Position numbers and translations under genes: made by a program. The notes under the pieces are model-generated. The model was not told the origin of the DNA, ran no database searches, and worked only from the letters and a program-made list of their open reading frames with translations. A stretch of DNA of 64,000 nt from Oscillospiraceae bacterium (GTDB lineage: Bacteria; Bacillota; Clostridia; Oscillospirales; Acutalibacteraceae): the NCBI GenBank assembly GCA_015066445.1, contig SVOK01000004.1:1-64000 (forward strand). The letters are read 5' to 3'. Position 1 is the stretch's first letter. The number at the start of each line of letters is the position of its first letter. Positions 49,815 to 59,216 of this stretch are shown here, one piece after another.

Positions 49815-51713
49815 TTAAATCAAATTTGCGAGTTCTTCTGACAAGCGCTCCCATTCACCCATGGCAATATCAAGATCGGTCTGAAGCTCCTCCTGCTCTT
49901 TCTGAAGTTCAGAAAGCTTTAAATAATCGGACAAATTTTCCTCAAGCTGAAGCTCTGCCTCAATACCGCCGAGCTTTTCCTCCAAAAGGGCAATTTTTTC
50001 CTCCGCCTTTTTAACCGCCCTCTCCTTTTTAGATTTTTCCTTTAAAGGGGTAACATAGGTCTTTTTCTCTTTTTGAGGTTTAATCTCCGCTACAACGGTT
50101 TCCTGTGGCTTTTTAAGGCTTTCGAGATAATTTTCATATCCGTAATTATAAAGCACAGTTTCCCCACTCTTAAAATCAAGCACCTTCGTTGCTATCTTTT
50201 TGATAAAATAGCGGTCGTGAGAAACGAATATCACCGTACCCGAAAAACCTGCAAGCATTTCTTCAAGTGTTTCCTTACCAACAATATCCATATGGTTTGT
50301 GGGCTCATCCAAAATAAGAAAATTCGGTCGCTTTTTGAAAATTTTGCAAAGTGCCAAACGCACACGCTCTCCACCCGAAAGCACATTGACAGTTTTGAAA
50401 ACATCCTCACCGCTGAATAAAAATGCTCCTAATGAGCTTCTTGCTTCAAACTCTGTAAGACTTGGAAATTCATTCATAAAATCATCAAGAACGGTATTAT
50501 CACTTTCGTACTGCGCCATTTGCTGATCAAAATAGCCAATACTTGCTCTGCCACTGAATTCAAATCTGCCTGATAACGGCTTCACCGCTCCCACAAGAGT
50601 TCTTATAAAGGTAGACTTACCCAGTCCGTTACCGCCTATTATACCTATACGGTCGCCCTTTTCAACCTTTAAATTAACTGTGGACAATGGTTTATCATAG
50701 CCAACCGCCAAATCGCATACCTGAAGCATATCCTTAACACCTGCGTCGATTGGCTCAAAATCAGCATTAAAGGTACGCAAATCATAAGATTCGGGAGCTT
50801 CAATTGGTATCATTCGTTCAATTTGCTTCAGCTTTGACTGAGCCATTGCCGCCTTGGTGGGCTTATATTTAAAACGGATAACAAGCTCATTAAGGCGCTC
50901 TATTTCCTTTTTTTGTGCTAAATACTCCTTTTTTTGTTGCTCACGCACCTGTTTTTTAAGCTCGGTGAATTTAGTATAATTTCCAACATATTTATAGGTT
51001 TTACCGTGTTCAATTTCATAAACTGTATTAACAACATTATCAAGGAACATTCTATCGTGCGAAACTATAACAAAAGCCTTTTTATACTCCTTTAAATATT
51101 CCTCAAGCCATTCTATGGCTTCAATATCAAGGTGGTTTGTAGGCTCGTCCAGGAGCAGAATTTCAGGCTTTGATAACAGAAGCTTTAAAAAGGCGATTTT
51201 AGTCCGCTGTCCGCCCGAAAATTCATAAAGAGGTCGGGTTTTCTGCTCATCTGTAAACCCGAAATGCTTTAACGCCGCCTCATATTCCCTTTCAAAATAG
51301 AAACCTCCCAAATTAGTAAATGTATCTAAAAGATTAGTATAAAGCTTTATACTCTCATCGCTTCCGGTAATCTCCATATCAAGCTGAGCCGAATCCATTT
51401 GCTCCTTTATAGACAAAATTTCGGTATAAGCGCTTCTTATTTCTTCAATTAAGGTTACACTGTCATCGCTAAAGGTCATCTGAGAAAGTGTACCGATTTT
51501 AGGTTTGCCCGAAACTGTAAAAAAGCTATCCGTTTCACTTTCGCTTTTAACAATATCATATTCACCTGAAATAAGCTTTAAAAGGGTGGTTTTTCCGCAA
51601 CCGTTACGTCCTACAACGGCAATTCGGCTACTATCATTAACTTCAAAATTAACCGAGCTTAGTATTCTCTCGCCCGATAAATCCACTGCGCCGTTTTGAA
51701 TTTTAAGCTGCAT
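49815..51713 (-). CDS. ABC-F family ATP-binding protein
   Basis: Two ATPase domains (VVGRNGCGKTTLLK, GIIGGNGLGKSTF; two LSGG/FSGGQ-type signatures; LLLDEPTNHLD), no TM segments, C-terminal coiled coil. Confidence 0.93.
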   Translation of the reverse strand: MQLKIQNGAVDLSGERILSSVNFEVNDSSRIAVVGRNGCGKTTLLKLISGEYDIVKSESETDSFFTVSGKPKIGTLSQMTFSDDSVTLIEEIRSAYTEILSIKEQMDSAQLDMEITGSDESIKLYTNLLDTFTNLGGFYFEREYEAALKHFGFTDEQKTRPLYEFSGGQRTKIAFLKLLLSKPEILLLDEPTNHLDIEAIEWLEEYLKEYKKAFVIVSHDRMFLDNVVNTVYEIEHGKTYKYVGNYTKFTELKKQVREQQKKEYLAQKKEIERLNELVIRFKYKPTKAAMAQSKLKQIERMIPIEAPESYDLRTFNADFEPIDAGVKDMLQVCDLAVGYDKPLSTVNLKVEKGDRIGIIGGNGLGKSTFIRTLVGAVKPLSGRFEFSGRASIGYFDQQMAQYESDNTVLDDFMNEFPSLTEFEARSSLGAFLFSGEDVFKTVNVLSGGERVRLALCKIFKKRPNFLILDEPTNHMDIVGKETLEEMLAGFSGTVIFVSHDRYFIKKIATKVLDFKSGETVLYNYGYENYLESLKKPQETVVAEIKPQKEKKTYVTPLKEKSKKERAVKKAEEKIALLEEKLGGIEAELQLEENLSDYLKLSELQKEQEELQTDLDIAMGEWERLSEELANLI

Positions 51714-51749
51714 TAACCGTTCCTCCTTTTAAATTTCAGTTAAAGTAAT

Positions 51750-51773
51750 TTGGGCGAACTGCTGTCCGCCCAA
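51750..51773 (-). terminator. Probable intrinsic terminator
   Basis: ttgggcgaactgctgtccgcccaa hairpin downstream of the lipoprotein gene. Confidence 0.55.
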
Positions 51774-51778
51774 GGTTT

Positions 51779-52795
51779 TTATTTTATTTTAGCGTAACCC
51801 TTGATAATCTTGGATACCTTTTCGCTTACAACCATATTTTCGAAATAGTACTCTCCGTAATATTCCTTTAATTGGTCTGCGGTTACTTCGCTCTCACCGA
51901 TTTCCTTAATCATTTCTTTAATTCGATTGTCAACATCCTCGGTGGTAACTTCCTCTTTTTCCTTATCAAGAATAGCATAAAGCACCATCTGCTCGTTCAT
52001 TAAAGGATATACCTGCTCATCAAGAAACTTTTTATCAAATGCTTCTTGGGTCATACCGGTCTGAGAAATATAAGTATCAATAGTCATACCGTAATACTGA
52101 AGATTTTTTTCAAAAAGCTTGATTAAATCGTTCTTTAAGATTTCGATATCCTCCTCAGGATAATCCTTGACCTTAGATTTATCTATAACTGTTTCAAGCA
52201 AATTACCCTTTATAGCACGGTCCTTAACATCTGCCTCATATTCCTTTAAGGTTTTAAAATTAATCTGCTTGTAATAATCCTCAGGAGACATAGGGTCTGT
52301 GGTTTTTACGTAATTTACCTTAACAGTAAACACAACAGCCTTACCTGCAAGGTCGCTGCTTTGATAGTTTGTTGGGAAAGTGAGATTAAGGTCTACTGTG
52401 CTGCCTATTTCAACACCGATAAGACCGGTTTCAAAACCATCAATAAAGCTATTAGAACCGATTGTTAAATCGTATCCCGAAGCTGTACCGCCCTCAAATG
52501 CAACACCGTCTTTTTTACCAACATAATCAATATTAGCGGTATCACCATTTGCTACAGTACCCTCGGTTTTTCTAACATATAAACCGTAATCCTCAACATC
52601 GCCTGCGATAATCTCATCATATAATTTCTTAAACTCATCCGACGAAGTATCAATTTTAATTCCCTTGTATTCTGCCAAATCTACATATTTAGTAAGCTTT
52701 ACAGATTTGTAAAGTATTCTGTCCTTCTCGCCACACCCTGTAAGACAAAGTGCCGCAAAAGCTACAACTAAAATTAAACTTATTATTCTTTTCAT
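51779..52795 (-). CDS. Trigger-factor-related FKBP-type peptidyl-prolyl isomerase lipoprotein
   Basis: Lipobox LCLTGC; VANGDTANIDYVGKKDGVAFEGGTASGYDLTIGSNSFIDGFETGLIG FKBP domain; trigger-factor C-like helices. Confidence 0.88.
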   Translation of the reverse strand: MKRIISLILVVAFAALCLTGCGEKDRILYKSVKLTKYVDLAEYKGIKIDTSSDEFKKLYDEIIAGDVEDYGLYVRKTEGTVANGDTANIDYVGKKDGVAFEGGTASGYDLTIGSNSFIDGFETGLIGVEIGSTVDLNLTFPTNYQSSDLAGKAVVFTVKVNYVKTTDPMSPEDYYKQINFKTLKEYEADVKDRAIKGNLLETVIDKSKVKDYPEEDIEILKNDLIKLFEKNLQYYGMTIDTYISQTGMTQEAFDKKFLDEQVYPLMNEQMVLYAILDKEKEEVTTEDVDNRIKEMIKEIGESEVTADQLKEYYGEYYFENMVVSEKVSKIIKGYAKIK

Positions 52796-53928
52796 ATTTC
52801 TTCTCCCTCTGCGTTTCCTAACTCACCGTTAGAAGCCGCTTTTAAATAAGCATTTATAAATCCATCCAGATCGCCGTCCATAACAGCATTGATATTACCC
52901 GATTCAAAGCCTGTTCGGTGGTCCTTAGCAAGAGTGTAAGGCATAAATACATAAGACCTTATCTGCGAACCCCAGGCAATTTCCTTTTGAACACCCTTAA
53001 TATCCTCAATTTTTTCAAGATGCTCGCGCTCTTTAATTTCCAAAAGCTTGGATTTAAGCATACGCATTGCCTGATCTCTGTTCTGGAACTGACTTCTCTC
53101 ATTCTGACACGCAACGACTATGCCTGTTGGAATATGAGTAAGTCTTACCGCAGAAGAGGTTTTATTAATATGCTGTCCGCCCGCTCCCGAAGAACGGAAA
53201 ACGTCCATTTTAACATCTTCTTCTCTTATCTCTATATCAGCATCGTCTGCGATTTCAGGCATAACCTCAAGAGAAGCAAACGAGGTGTGACGTCTGCCCG
53301 AAGCATCAAACGGAGACACACGCACAAGTCGGTGTACACCAGATTCACTCTTCAGATATCCATAAGCATTTTCACCCTCTATAAGCAGGGTTGCGCTTTT
53401 AAGACCCGCCTCATCACCGTCAAGAAAGTCAAGCATCTGCACCTTGAAGCCGTGACGCTCTGTCCAACGTGTGTACATACGCACAAGCATTGAAACCCAG
53501 TCCATTGCCTCTGTACCGCCTGCACCTGCGTGAAAAGTGAGAATTGCATTATTTTTATCATATTCCCCTGTAAGCAGAGTCTGAAGCCTTAAAGAAGCTA
53601 AATTGTTTTCAAGCTCGGTTATAGAAGCCTCTATTTCCTCAACGAGTGAAAGGTCGGCCTCCTCGTCGCCCATTTCGATAAGCACCAAAAGGTCATCAAA
53701 GGAAGCACACATTCTGTCATAGGTTTCAACTGTGTTTTTAAGCTTTCCTGTTCTTTGAAGTATCTTCTGGGAATTTTCCATATCGTCCCAAAAGCCTGGA
53801 GCCGAAGCCTTGGTTTCAAGCTCTTCAATTTCACGGGTTAATCTATCATAACCCAAAGCGTCCTTAAGGTCACGAAGCTCACCCTCGTTTGATAAAAGAC
53901 GCAAATTAAGCTGCTCAAATTCAAGCAT
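52792..53928 (-). CDS. prfB: Peptide chain release factor 2
   Basis: RVSPFDASGRRHTSFASLEVMPE (SPF anticodon-like motif), RSSGAGGQHINKTSSAVRLTHIPTG; single uninterrupted frame. Confidence 0.97.
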   Translation of the reverse strand: MLEFEQLNLRLLSNEGELRDLKDALGYDRLTREIEELETKASAPGFWDDMENSQKILQRTGKLKNTVETYDRMCASFDDLLVLIEMGDEEADLSLVEEIEASITELENNLASLRLQTLLTGEYDKNNAILTFHAGAGGTEAMDWVSMLVRMYTRWTERHGFKVQMLDFLDGDEAGLKSATLLIEGENAYGYLKSESGVHRLVRVSPFDASGRRHTSFASLEVMPEIADDADIEIREEDVKMDVFRSSGAGGQHINKTSSAVRLTHIPTGIVVACQNERSQFQNRDQAMRMLKSKLLEIKEREHLEKIEDIKGVQKEIAWGSQIRSYVFMPYTLAKDHRTGFESGNINAVMDGDLDGFINAYLKAASNGELGNAEGEEI

Positions 53929-53948
53929 AATTTTCCTCCGTTAATAAA

Positions 53949-54872
53949 TTAAATGCTTTTACTAAGCACAAATGCACACCAATTGTCTTTATATTTTTCT
54001 TCAATAATAGTAAAGCCGTTTTTGACAACTGCTTCAAATATATCTTCTTTTCTTATATCAATTATACCCGAAATTATAAGTACACCGTTATCGGTCATAA
54101 ATTTATCCACATCGGGAAGCAATCTTATAATTACATCGGCAACAATATTAGCGCAGATAACCTCATATTTACCGCTGATTTTATCAGCAAGGTCACCCAC
54201 AATAAATTTTACCTTATCGCTTATATTATTAATTTGGGCATTTTCGGTAGCAGTTTTAACCGACTGCGCATCAATATCAACACCAACGGCATTTTCTGCT
54301 CCCAAAAGCACCGAAGCCAAAGCCAGAATTCCGCTTCCGCAACCGATATCAAGCATTTTAACGCCGTCACAAATTTTATCCTGTAACAGTTCAAGGCAAA
54401 GCGAGGTAGTGGCGTGAGTGCCTGTTCCGAAAGCGGCGCCGGGGTCAATTGATAAAATTGTTCTGTTTTGCGGATTTTCGTAATTTTCCCAGCTTGGCAC
54501 AACTGCTAATTTTTCGCCGATTTCAATGGTATGAAAATATTTTTTCCAATTTTCGTTCCAATCGCTGTCATCCACTCCTACAGAGCCTGCTTCAAAGGGC
54601 ACACCCTCAGCAGTAAGACGCTCTTTCAAAAATTCCAACGCCTCTGCCGCATTATCACATTCAGAAATGTAAATATGAATAATTGAACAGCTTCTGTCCT
54701 TATTAATAAGCTCCTCATCTATGAGGTCTATATGAGCAATATCCCAAGCCGACTGCTCTAAATCGGAATAATCTTCAATATAAATTCCATAAGGAACGGT
54801 CATATTGGCAATAGCCGCCGCAGTATCTGTAAACTCCAGAGGAACGTTTACCGTGATTTCAGTCCAGTTCAT
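53949..54872 (-). CDS. prmA: Ribosomal protein L11 methyltransferase
   Basis: SIDPGAAFGTGTHATTSLCLELL, MLDIGCGSGILALAS; ATG at 54872 preferred. Confidence 0.96.
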   Translation of the reverse strand: MNWTEITVNVPLEFTDTAAAIANMTVPYGIYIEDYSDLEQSAWDIAHIDLIDEELINKDRSCSIIHIYISECDNAAEALEFLKERLTAEGVPFEAGSVGVDDSDWNENWKKYFHTIEIGEKLAVVPSWENYENPQNRTILSIDPGAAFGTGTHATTSLCLELLQDKICDGVKMLDIGCGSGILALASVLLGAENAVGVDIDAQSVKTATENAQINNISDKVKFIVGDLADKISGKYEVICANIVADVIIRLLPDVDKFMTDNGVLIISGIIDIRKEDIFEAVVKNGFTIIEEKYKDNWCAFVLSKSI

Positions 54873-54964
54873 AATTCGACTCCTAAACAAATATTCAAAT
54901 TATTATAACATTTTTCACCCCAAAAGAAAAGAGTTATTTTAAAATATCACAAAAATAATATAAA

Positions 54965-55003
54965 AAGACTTTCTTATATGCTTTAAACATAAAAGAAAGT
55001 CTT
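54965..55003 (-). terminator. Intrinsic terminator downstream of the GH3 gene
   Basis: aagactttctt...aagaaagtctt inverted repeat with T-rich tract on the minus strand. Confidence 0.7.
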
Positions 55004-55014
55004 AAAATTACATA

Positions 55015-57153
55015 TTAAATAATTTCAACAGTTGTTTTATTTGTGGTGAGACAGTTTTCACCGATATATATTTCAAACTCACCCTTTTCAACGGTGTAAT
55101 CACCGTTTTCGGTATAAAAGCCCAACTTATCATAACCCAATTGGAAGCTAAAGGTTTCAGTATCACCCTTGTTTATAAGTCTTTTTTCAAAAGCCTTAAG
55201 CTCACGAAGCGGGCGCATAACAGAGGCAATTTTATCCCTTATATAAAGCTGTACTGTTTCCTTACCATCATAATCACCCGTGTTTTTAACCGAAACAGTA
55301 AAATTAAAGCTCTTACCGTTCTTTAAATCTGAAAGGGTGATTTCATTAGTCCGAGAGACAATTTCGCCATACTCGAACTCTGTATAAGAAAGACCGAAGC
55401 CAAACGGAAATGCGGGTGTGGGATAACTATCCACATAACAGTTTTGAGGATTTTCGCCGTAATAGCAGTCAACCTTTCTGCCGCTTGAGGTTACATTGTA
55501 ATACATTGGGATATGCCCTGTTCTTTTTGGGAATGTAACCGCTGTTTTACCGCTTGGTACAACATCACCAAATAATATATTACAAGCCGCATTTGCGGTT
55601 TCGCTTCCCGCATGCCAAGCATAAAGAATAGCATCAAGATACTCTGCCACGCCCTCCATAGCCATAGGTCTGCCGCAGAAGAACACACCCACAACCTTTT
55701 TACCAAGCGCTTTATATCTGTGAATAAGCTCAACCTGATTTTTAGGCAAGGAAATATCCGAAACTGAATATGCTTCACCTGTAACCTTTTCACTTTCTCC
55801 TAACGCTAAAACCACAACATCGGCCTTAACAGCTCTTGCTATGCTGTTATCAAGAACAGCAATATTATCGTCGCTAAGCAACATATTATTGCCGATAACC
55901 GCTTTCATAGCCTCAGCAAAGTTTGGTGTTTCCTCTGCCTTACCGTCAAGAGTCCAGCTGCCCAAAAGCGCTCTGCGCTCTCTTGCAAATGGGCCCACCA
56001 AAGCAACCTTTGAATTTTTACTTAAAGGCAACACACCGTCGTTTTTAAGCAGTACCATTGATTCTTCCGCAATAGCTCTTGCGTCCTTTAAATGCTCAGT
56101 GCGGTCGATTTCAGGCGCATCGCAATAAGGTTTTTCAAAAAGACCCTTTTGAAGCTTAATCTTTAAAACTCTTCTGACCGCCGTATTTATAGTTTCTTCT
56201 GAAACCTTACCTTCAATAACCAGTTGTTCTAAGTTATTAATATATACCTTATCGGTCATATTCATATCGAGTCCTGCATTTATAGCAAGCTCGGCACAAT
56301 CGGCATCATTTTCAGCAACACCCTGCTTTTTAAGTTGGCATACAGCGTCCCAATCTGATACAACAAAGCCCTCAAACCCAAGTTTTCCGCGCAAAATATC
56401 GGTAAGATATTTTTTGCCCGAGGTAACAGGCTGACCGCTTATATCGTTAAATGATGACATTACTGTGCCAACACCTGCATTTACAGCAGCCCTGAACGCA
56501 GGAAGATAATAGTTATACAAATTATAATCAGATATTTCGGTGCGGTGATAATCTCTTCCTCCCTCGCTAGCTCCGTAGCCTATATAATGCTTAGCGCAAG
56601 CCACTAGGCTATCTTTATTGGAAATATCATCACCCTGAAAACCCTTTACACAAGCTTCTGCCATAGTAGCTCCAACATAAGGGTCTTCGCCGGGACCTTC
56701 AATAATTCTACCCCAACGTGGGTCTCGGGATAAATCAAGCATAGGAGAAAAGGTCCAGTTAACACCGTCTGCCGTAGCCTCCCTTGCTATATTGCGGTAG
56801 CATTTTTCAACAAGCTCAGGATTAAAGCTTGCAGCCGATGCTAAAGGTACAGGATAAACTGTTCTGTGACCGTGAATAACATCTCTGCCGTAAATAATAG
56901 GAATACCAAGTCTGCTTTCTTCAACAGCAATTTTTTGCATCTTGTTTATAAGCAGATTTTCAGTGATAGCAGTATCATCATTACCTGCGTGGGCAGTGGT
57001 AGCCATAATAAAAGAACCGATTTTGCCCTGACGTATCTGTTCAAAAACTGCTTCATCAGCCTTAAGCGGCGCTTTCACCTGATTTAACTGACCGATTTTT
57101 TCCTGCAATGTCATTCGGGAAAGAAGTTCCTCTATTCTGCTTTCAATATCCAT
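55015..57153 (-). CDS. Glycoside hydrolase family 3 beta-glucosidase-like protein
   Basis: FSPMLDLSRDPRWGRIIEGPGEDPYVGATMA, KHYIGYGASEGGRDYHRTEIS, GFVVSDWDAV nucleophile, C-terminal Fn3-like domain; ATG at 57153 preferred. Confidence 0.95.
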   Translation of the reverse strand: MDIESRIEELLSRMTLQEKIGQLNQVKAPLKADEAVFEQIRQGKIGSFIMATTAHAGNDDTAITENLLINKMQKIAVEESRLGIPIIYGRDVIHGHRTVYPVPLASAASFNPELVEKCYRNIAREATADGVNWTFSPMLDLSRDPRWGRIIEGPGEDPYVGATMAEACVKGFQGDDISNKDSLVACAKHYIGYGASEGGRDYHRTEISDYNLYNYYLPAFRAAVNAGVGTVMSSFNDISGQPVTSGKKYLTDILRGKLGFEGFVVSDWDAVCQLKKQGVAENDADCAELAINAGLDMNMTDKVYINNLEQLVIEGKVSEETINTAVRRVLKIKLQKGLFEKPYCDAPEIDRTEHLKDARAIAEESMVLLKNDGVLPLSKNSKVALVGPFARERRALLGSWTLDGKAEETPNFAEAMKAVIGNNMLLSDDNIAVLDNSIARAVKADVVVLALGESEKVTGEAYSVSDISLPKNQVELIHRYKALGKKVVGVFFCGRPMAMEGVAEYLDAILYAWHAGSETANAACNILFGDVVPSGKTAVTFPKRTGHIPMYYNVTSSGRKVDCYYGENPQNCYVDSYPTPAFPFGFGLSYTEFEYGEIVSRTNEITLSDLKNGKSFNFTVSVKNTGDYDGKETVQLYIRDKIASVMRPLRELKAFEKRLINKGDTETFSFQLGYDKLGFYTENGDYTVEKGEFEIYIGENCLTTNKTTVEII

Positions 57154-57166
57154 TATTAATTCCCCT

Positions 57167-58084
57167 TTATTCACCGTATCGGTTTTTAAGTAAATTTCGC
57201 ATAACCTTAACCGCATAATCAGCAGATTCTATTTCAAGATCTTTACCGCCGATAACGCCTAAATTAAGCTCCATATTATAAACTCCGCTATAGCCAATTT
57301 CATCTAAAGCGTCAAATACATCGTTCCAATCTATACAGCCAGTAAGCGGAATTTTATGCTGGTCGGTAAGAGTATCATTATCGTTAAGATGAAGCACCTT
57401 TATATCACTGCCTAGTCTTCTTATAACATCGGCAGGAGCAGGATTATTAAAACGCATAGCTTTATTTGAATGACCCGTATCCATACAAATCGCCATATAA
57501 TCTTTGTTATCACCCACTGCGCAAACATCATTATAGGATTTCTGGAATTCTTCTATATTCCCGAAAAAGTCACAACAATTATACTTGTCCGCATCTCCGA
57601 AGGTTTCGCTTGCTATTATAACGCCATATTTTTTAGCCACTGCAACCGAACGGTTAAAAAGGTCGAAATTAAGGCTGTGCATCAGCTCTTTGGGAGCATC
57701 AGGTCCTAAATGAATAGTAGTAGTTGAGTGAACAACACAGTATTTGGCCTCTAAAGCGTTGCAAGCAATGCAGTCTCTACGCATATTCTCAATAAATGCT
57801 TCATCCTCAGAGGGGATATTCTTAAAGCCTGATATTCTGCCGTGAGTCTGGCAAATTTCAATTCCTAAATCATCAGCAAGCTTTTTTAAACCTCTGTAAT
57901 AAGAATAAATTTCATCATCACTCTTAGCATAGATGGTATCGGGCTTTCTGTAATCGTGAATACTTCTTATTATTGTAGAAAAATCAACCGCATCTGCACC
58001 AATAGATTTTGCTATTTTTAGTGCCTCGGCATCTCCAAATTTTGTTTGCAAAAAATGTGTGGAAATTCCAACCTTTCGTTTCAT
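57167..58084 (-). CDS. Sugar phosphate isomerase/epimerase (xylose isomerase-like TIM barrel)
   Basis: AKYCVVHSTTTIHLG, ICMDTGHSNKAMRF, VLHLNDNDTLTDQHKIPLTGCIDWNDVFDALDEIGYSGVYNMELN. Confidence 0.88.
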   Translation of the reverse strand: MKRKVGISTHFLQTKFGDAEALKIAKSIGADAVDFSTIIRSIHDYRKPDTIYAKSDDEIYSYYRGLKKLADDLGIEICQTHGRISGFKNIPSEDEAFIENMRRDCIACNALEAKYCVVHSTTTIHLGPDAPKELMHSLNFDLFNRSVAVAKKYGVIIASETFGDADKYNCCDFFGNIEEFQKSYNDVCAVGDNKDYMAICMDTGHSNKAMRFNNPAPADVIRRLGSDIKVLHLNDNDTLTDQHKIPLTGCIDWNDVFDALDEIGYSGVYNMELNLGVIGGKDLEIESADYAVKVMRNLLKNRYGE

Positions 58085-58177
58085 ATTAACCACCCTTTTT
58101 GTTAGTAGAATAATTATATCATATTAAAACCAAAAATTAAATATTAAAAATATAATATTATTGAAGGTTAATTTTAA

Positions 58178-58210
58178 AAACAAAAGGCCGAGTTCCCCCG
58201 ACCTTTTGAT
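58178..58210 (-). terminator. Probable intrinsic terminator after the GH43-like gene
   Basis: Minus strand AAAAGGTCGGGGGAACTCGGCCTTTTGTTTTT. Confidence 0.6.
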
Positions 58211-58212
58211 AA

Positions 58213-59181
58213 TTATTTTGGAACACTTGCATTTTCACAGTACAAAAGCTGAGGATTATTGTTTTCATCAAAAGCAATTTCTAAAATAACATATGTAGAA
58301 GTGAAATATTCTGCACTGCTATTTCCCCAACGGTCGCCAAAGTAATAATACTTGCCGTCTTTTTTACTGTAGAACACAAACGCAGGCTGACTGCGGTATG
58401 TAACCTCATCGCCTATTTTTTCCAGCTTTTCCCACTTAACCATATCATTTGACATAGAAAATTTGCACTGATTAGGTCTCCAACCTGTGCAGCCCGAGGT
58501 AAGCACATAAACCTTGCCGTCCTTATTGAAGAAAGCAGGCGCTTCCCTCTTTTCACCTGGGAACATAACCAGTTTATTCTCGGTAACGTCAAGATAATCC
58601 TCTGTGAGCTCATAGGCAATTAAATCTAAATTCGCATTACAAGCCGCAACAAAGTACATCTTACCGTCGAATTCATGAAGAGTGCAGTCTCTTGATTCAT
58701 TGCCGTGTGGTCTGAAAGAGCCGTGGTAAACAAAATCACCGTCAGGCGTATCACAGGTTGCAACAGCACAGCGAGCGGCATCGTAATCGTGACCGTTTTC
58801 ATAGTGCATCCACATAACAAATTTCTTTGTCTTTTCGTTATACACTACCTTTGGTCTCTCGATATTGGAAATAATATTATGCTCGCTATCCCAACGCAGG
58901 ACACCGAGTCTTTCAACACTCGGGTCGAAAGACTCCTCTTTCCTTTTCAGCAACAAATCATTTGTTTCGTTAATTTTCTTAACAGGGCTGTCAGAAGTTA
59001 AGACATTGTTGCAAAACTCCCAGTCCTTAAAGTTTTTTGTACGGTAGCATGACACAAAATTATTATCTGTTCTATTTTCGCCGTACCAGTAATAATAATC
59101 ACCGTATTCAAGCATAAAACCGCCGTGAGCGTGAATTTCGTTATTTTCGGTGTCATACCACCGCATACCGTTGATTAACAT
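58213..59181 (-). CDS. GH43-like five-bladed propeller glycosidase (possibly galactan exo-beta-1,3-galactosidase-like)
   Basis: WYDTENNEIHAHGGFMLEYGDYYYWYGENRTDNNFVSCYRTKNFKDWEFCNNVL, ERPKVVYNEKTKKFVMWMHYENGHDYDAARCAVATCDTPDGDF. Confidence 0.82.
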   Translation of the reverse strand: MLINGMRWYDTENNEIHAHGGFMLEYGDYYYWYGENRTDNNFVSCYRTKNFKDWEFCNNVLTSDSPVKKINETNDLLLKRKEESFDPSVERLGVLRWDSEHNIISNIERPKVVYNEKTKKFVMWMHYENGHDYDAARCAVATCDTPDGDFVYHGSFRPHGNESRDCTLHEFDGKMYFVAACNANLDLIAYELTEDYLDVTENKLVMFPGEKREAPAFFNKDGKVYVLTSGCTGWRPNQCKFSMSNDMVKWEKLEKIGDEVTYRSQPAFVFYSKKDGKYYYFGDRWGNSSAEYFTSTYVILEIAFDENNNPQLLYCENASVPK

Positions 59182-59216
59182 TATTTTCTCCTTGAGAAAT
59201 CTTATTTTGGATAAAA

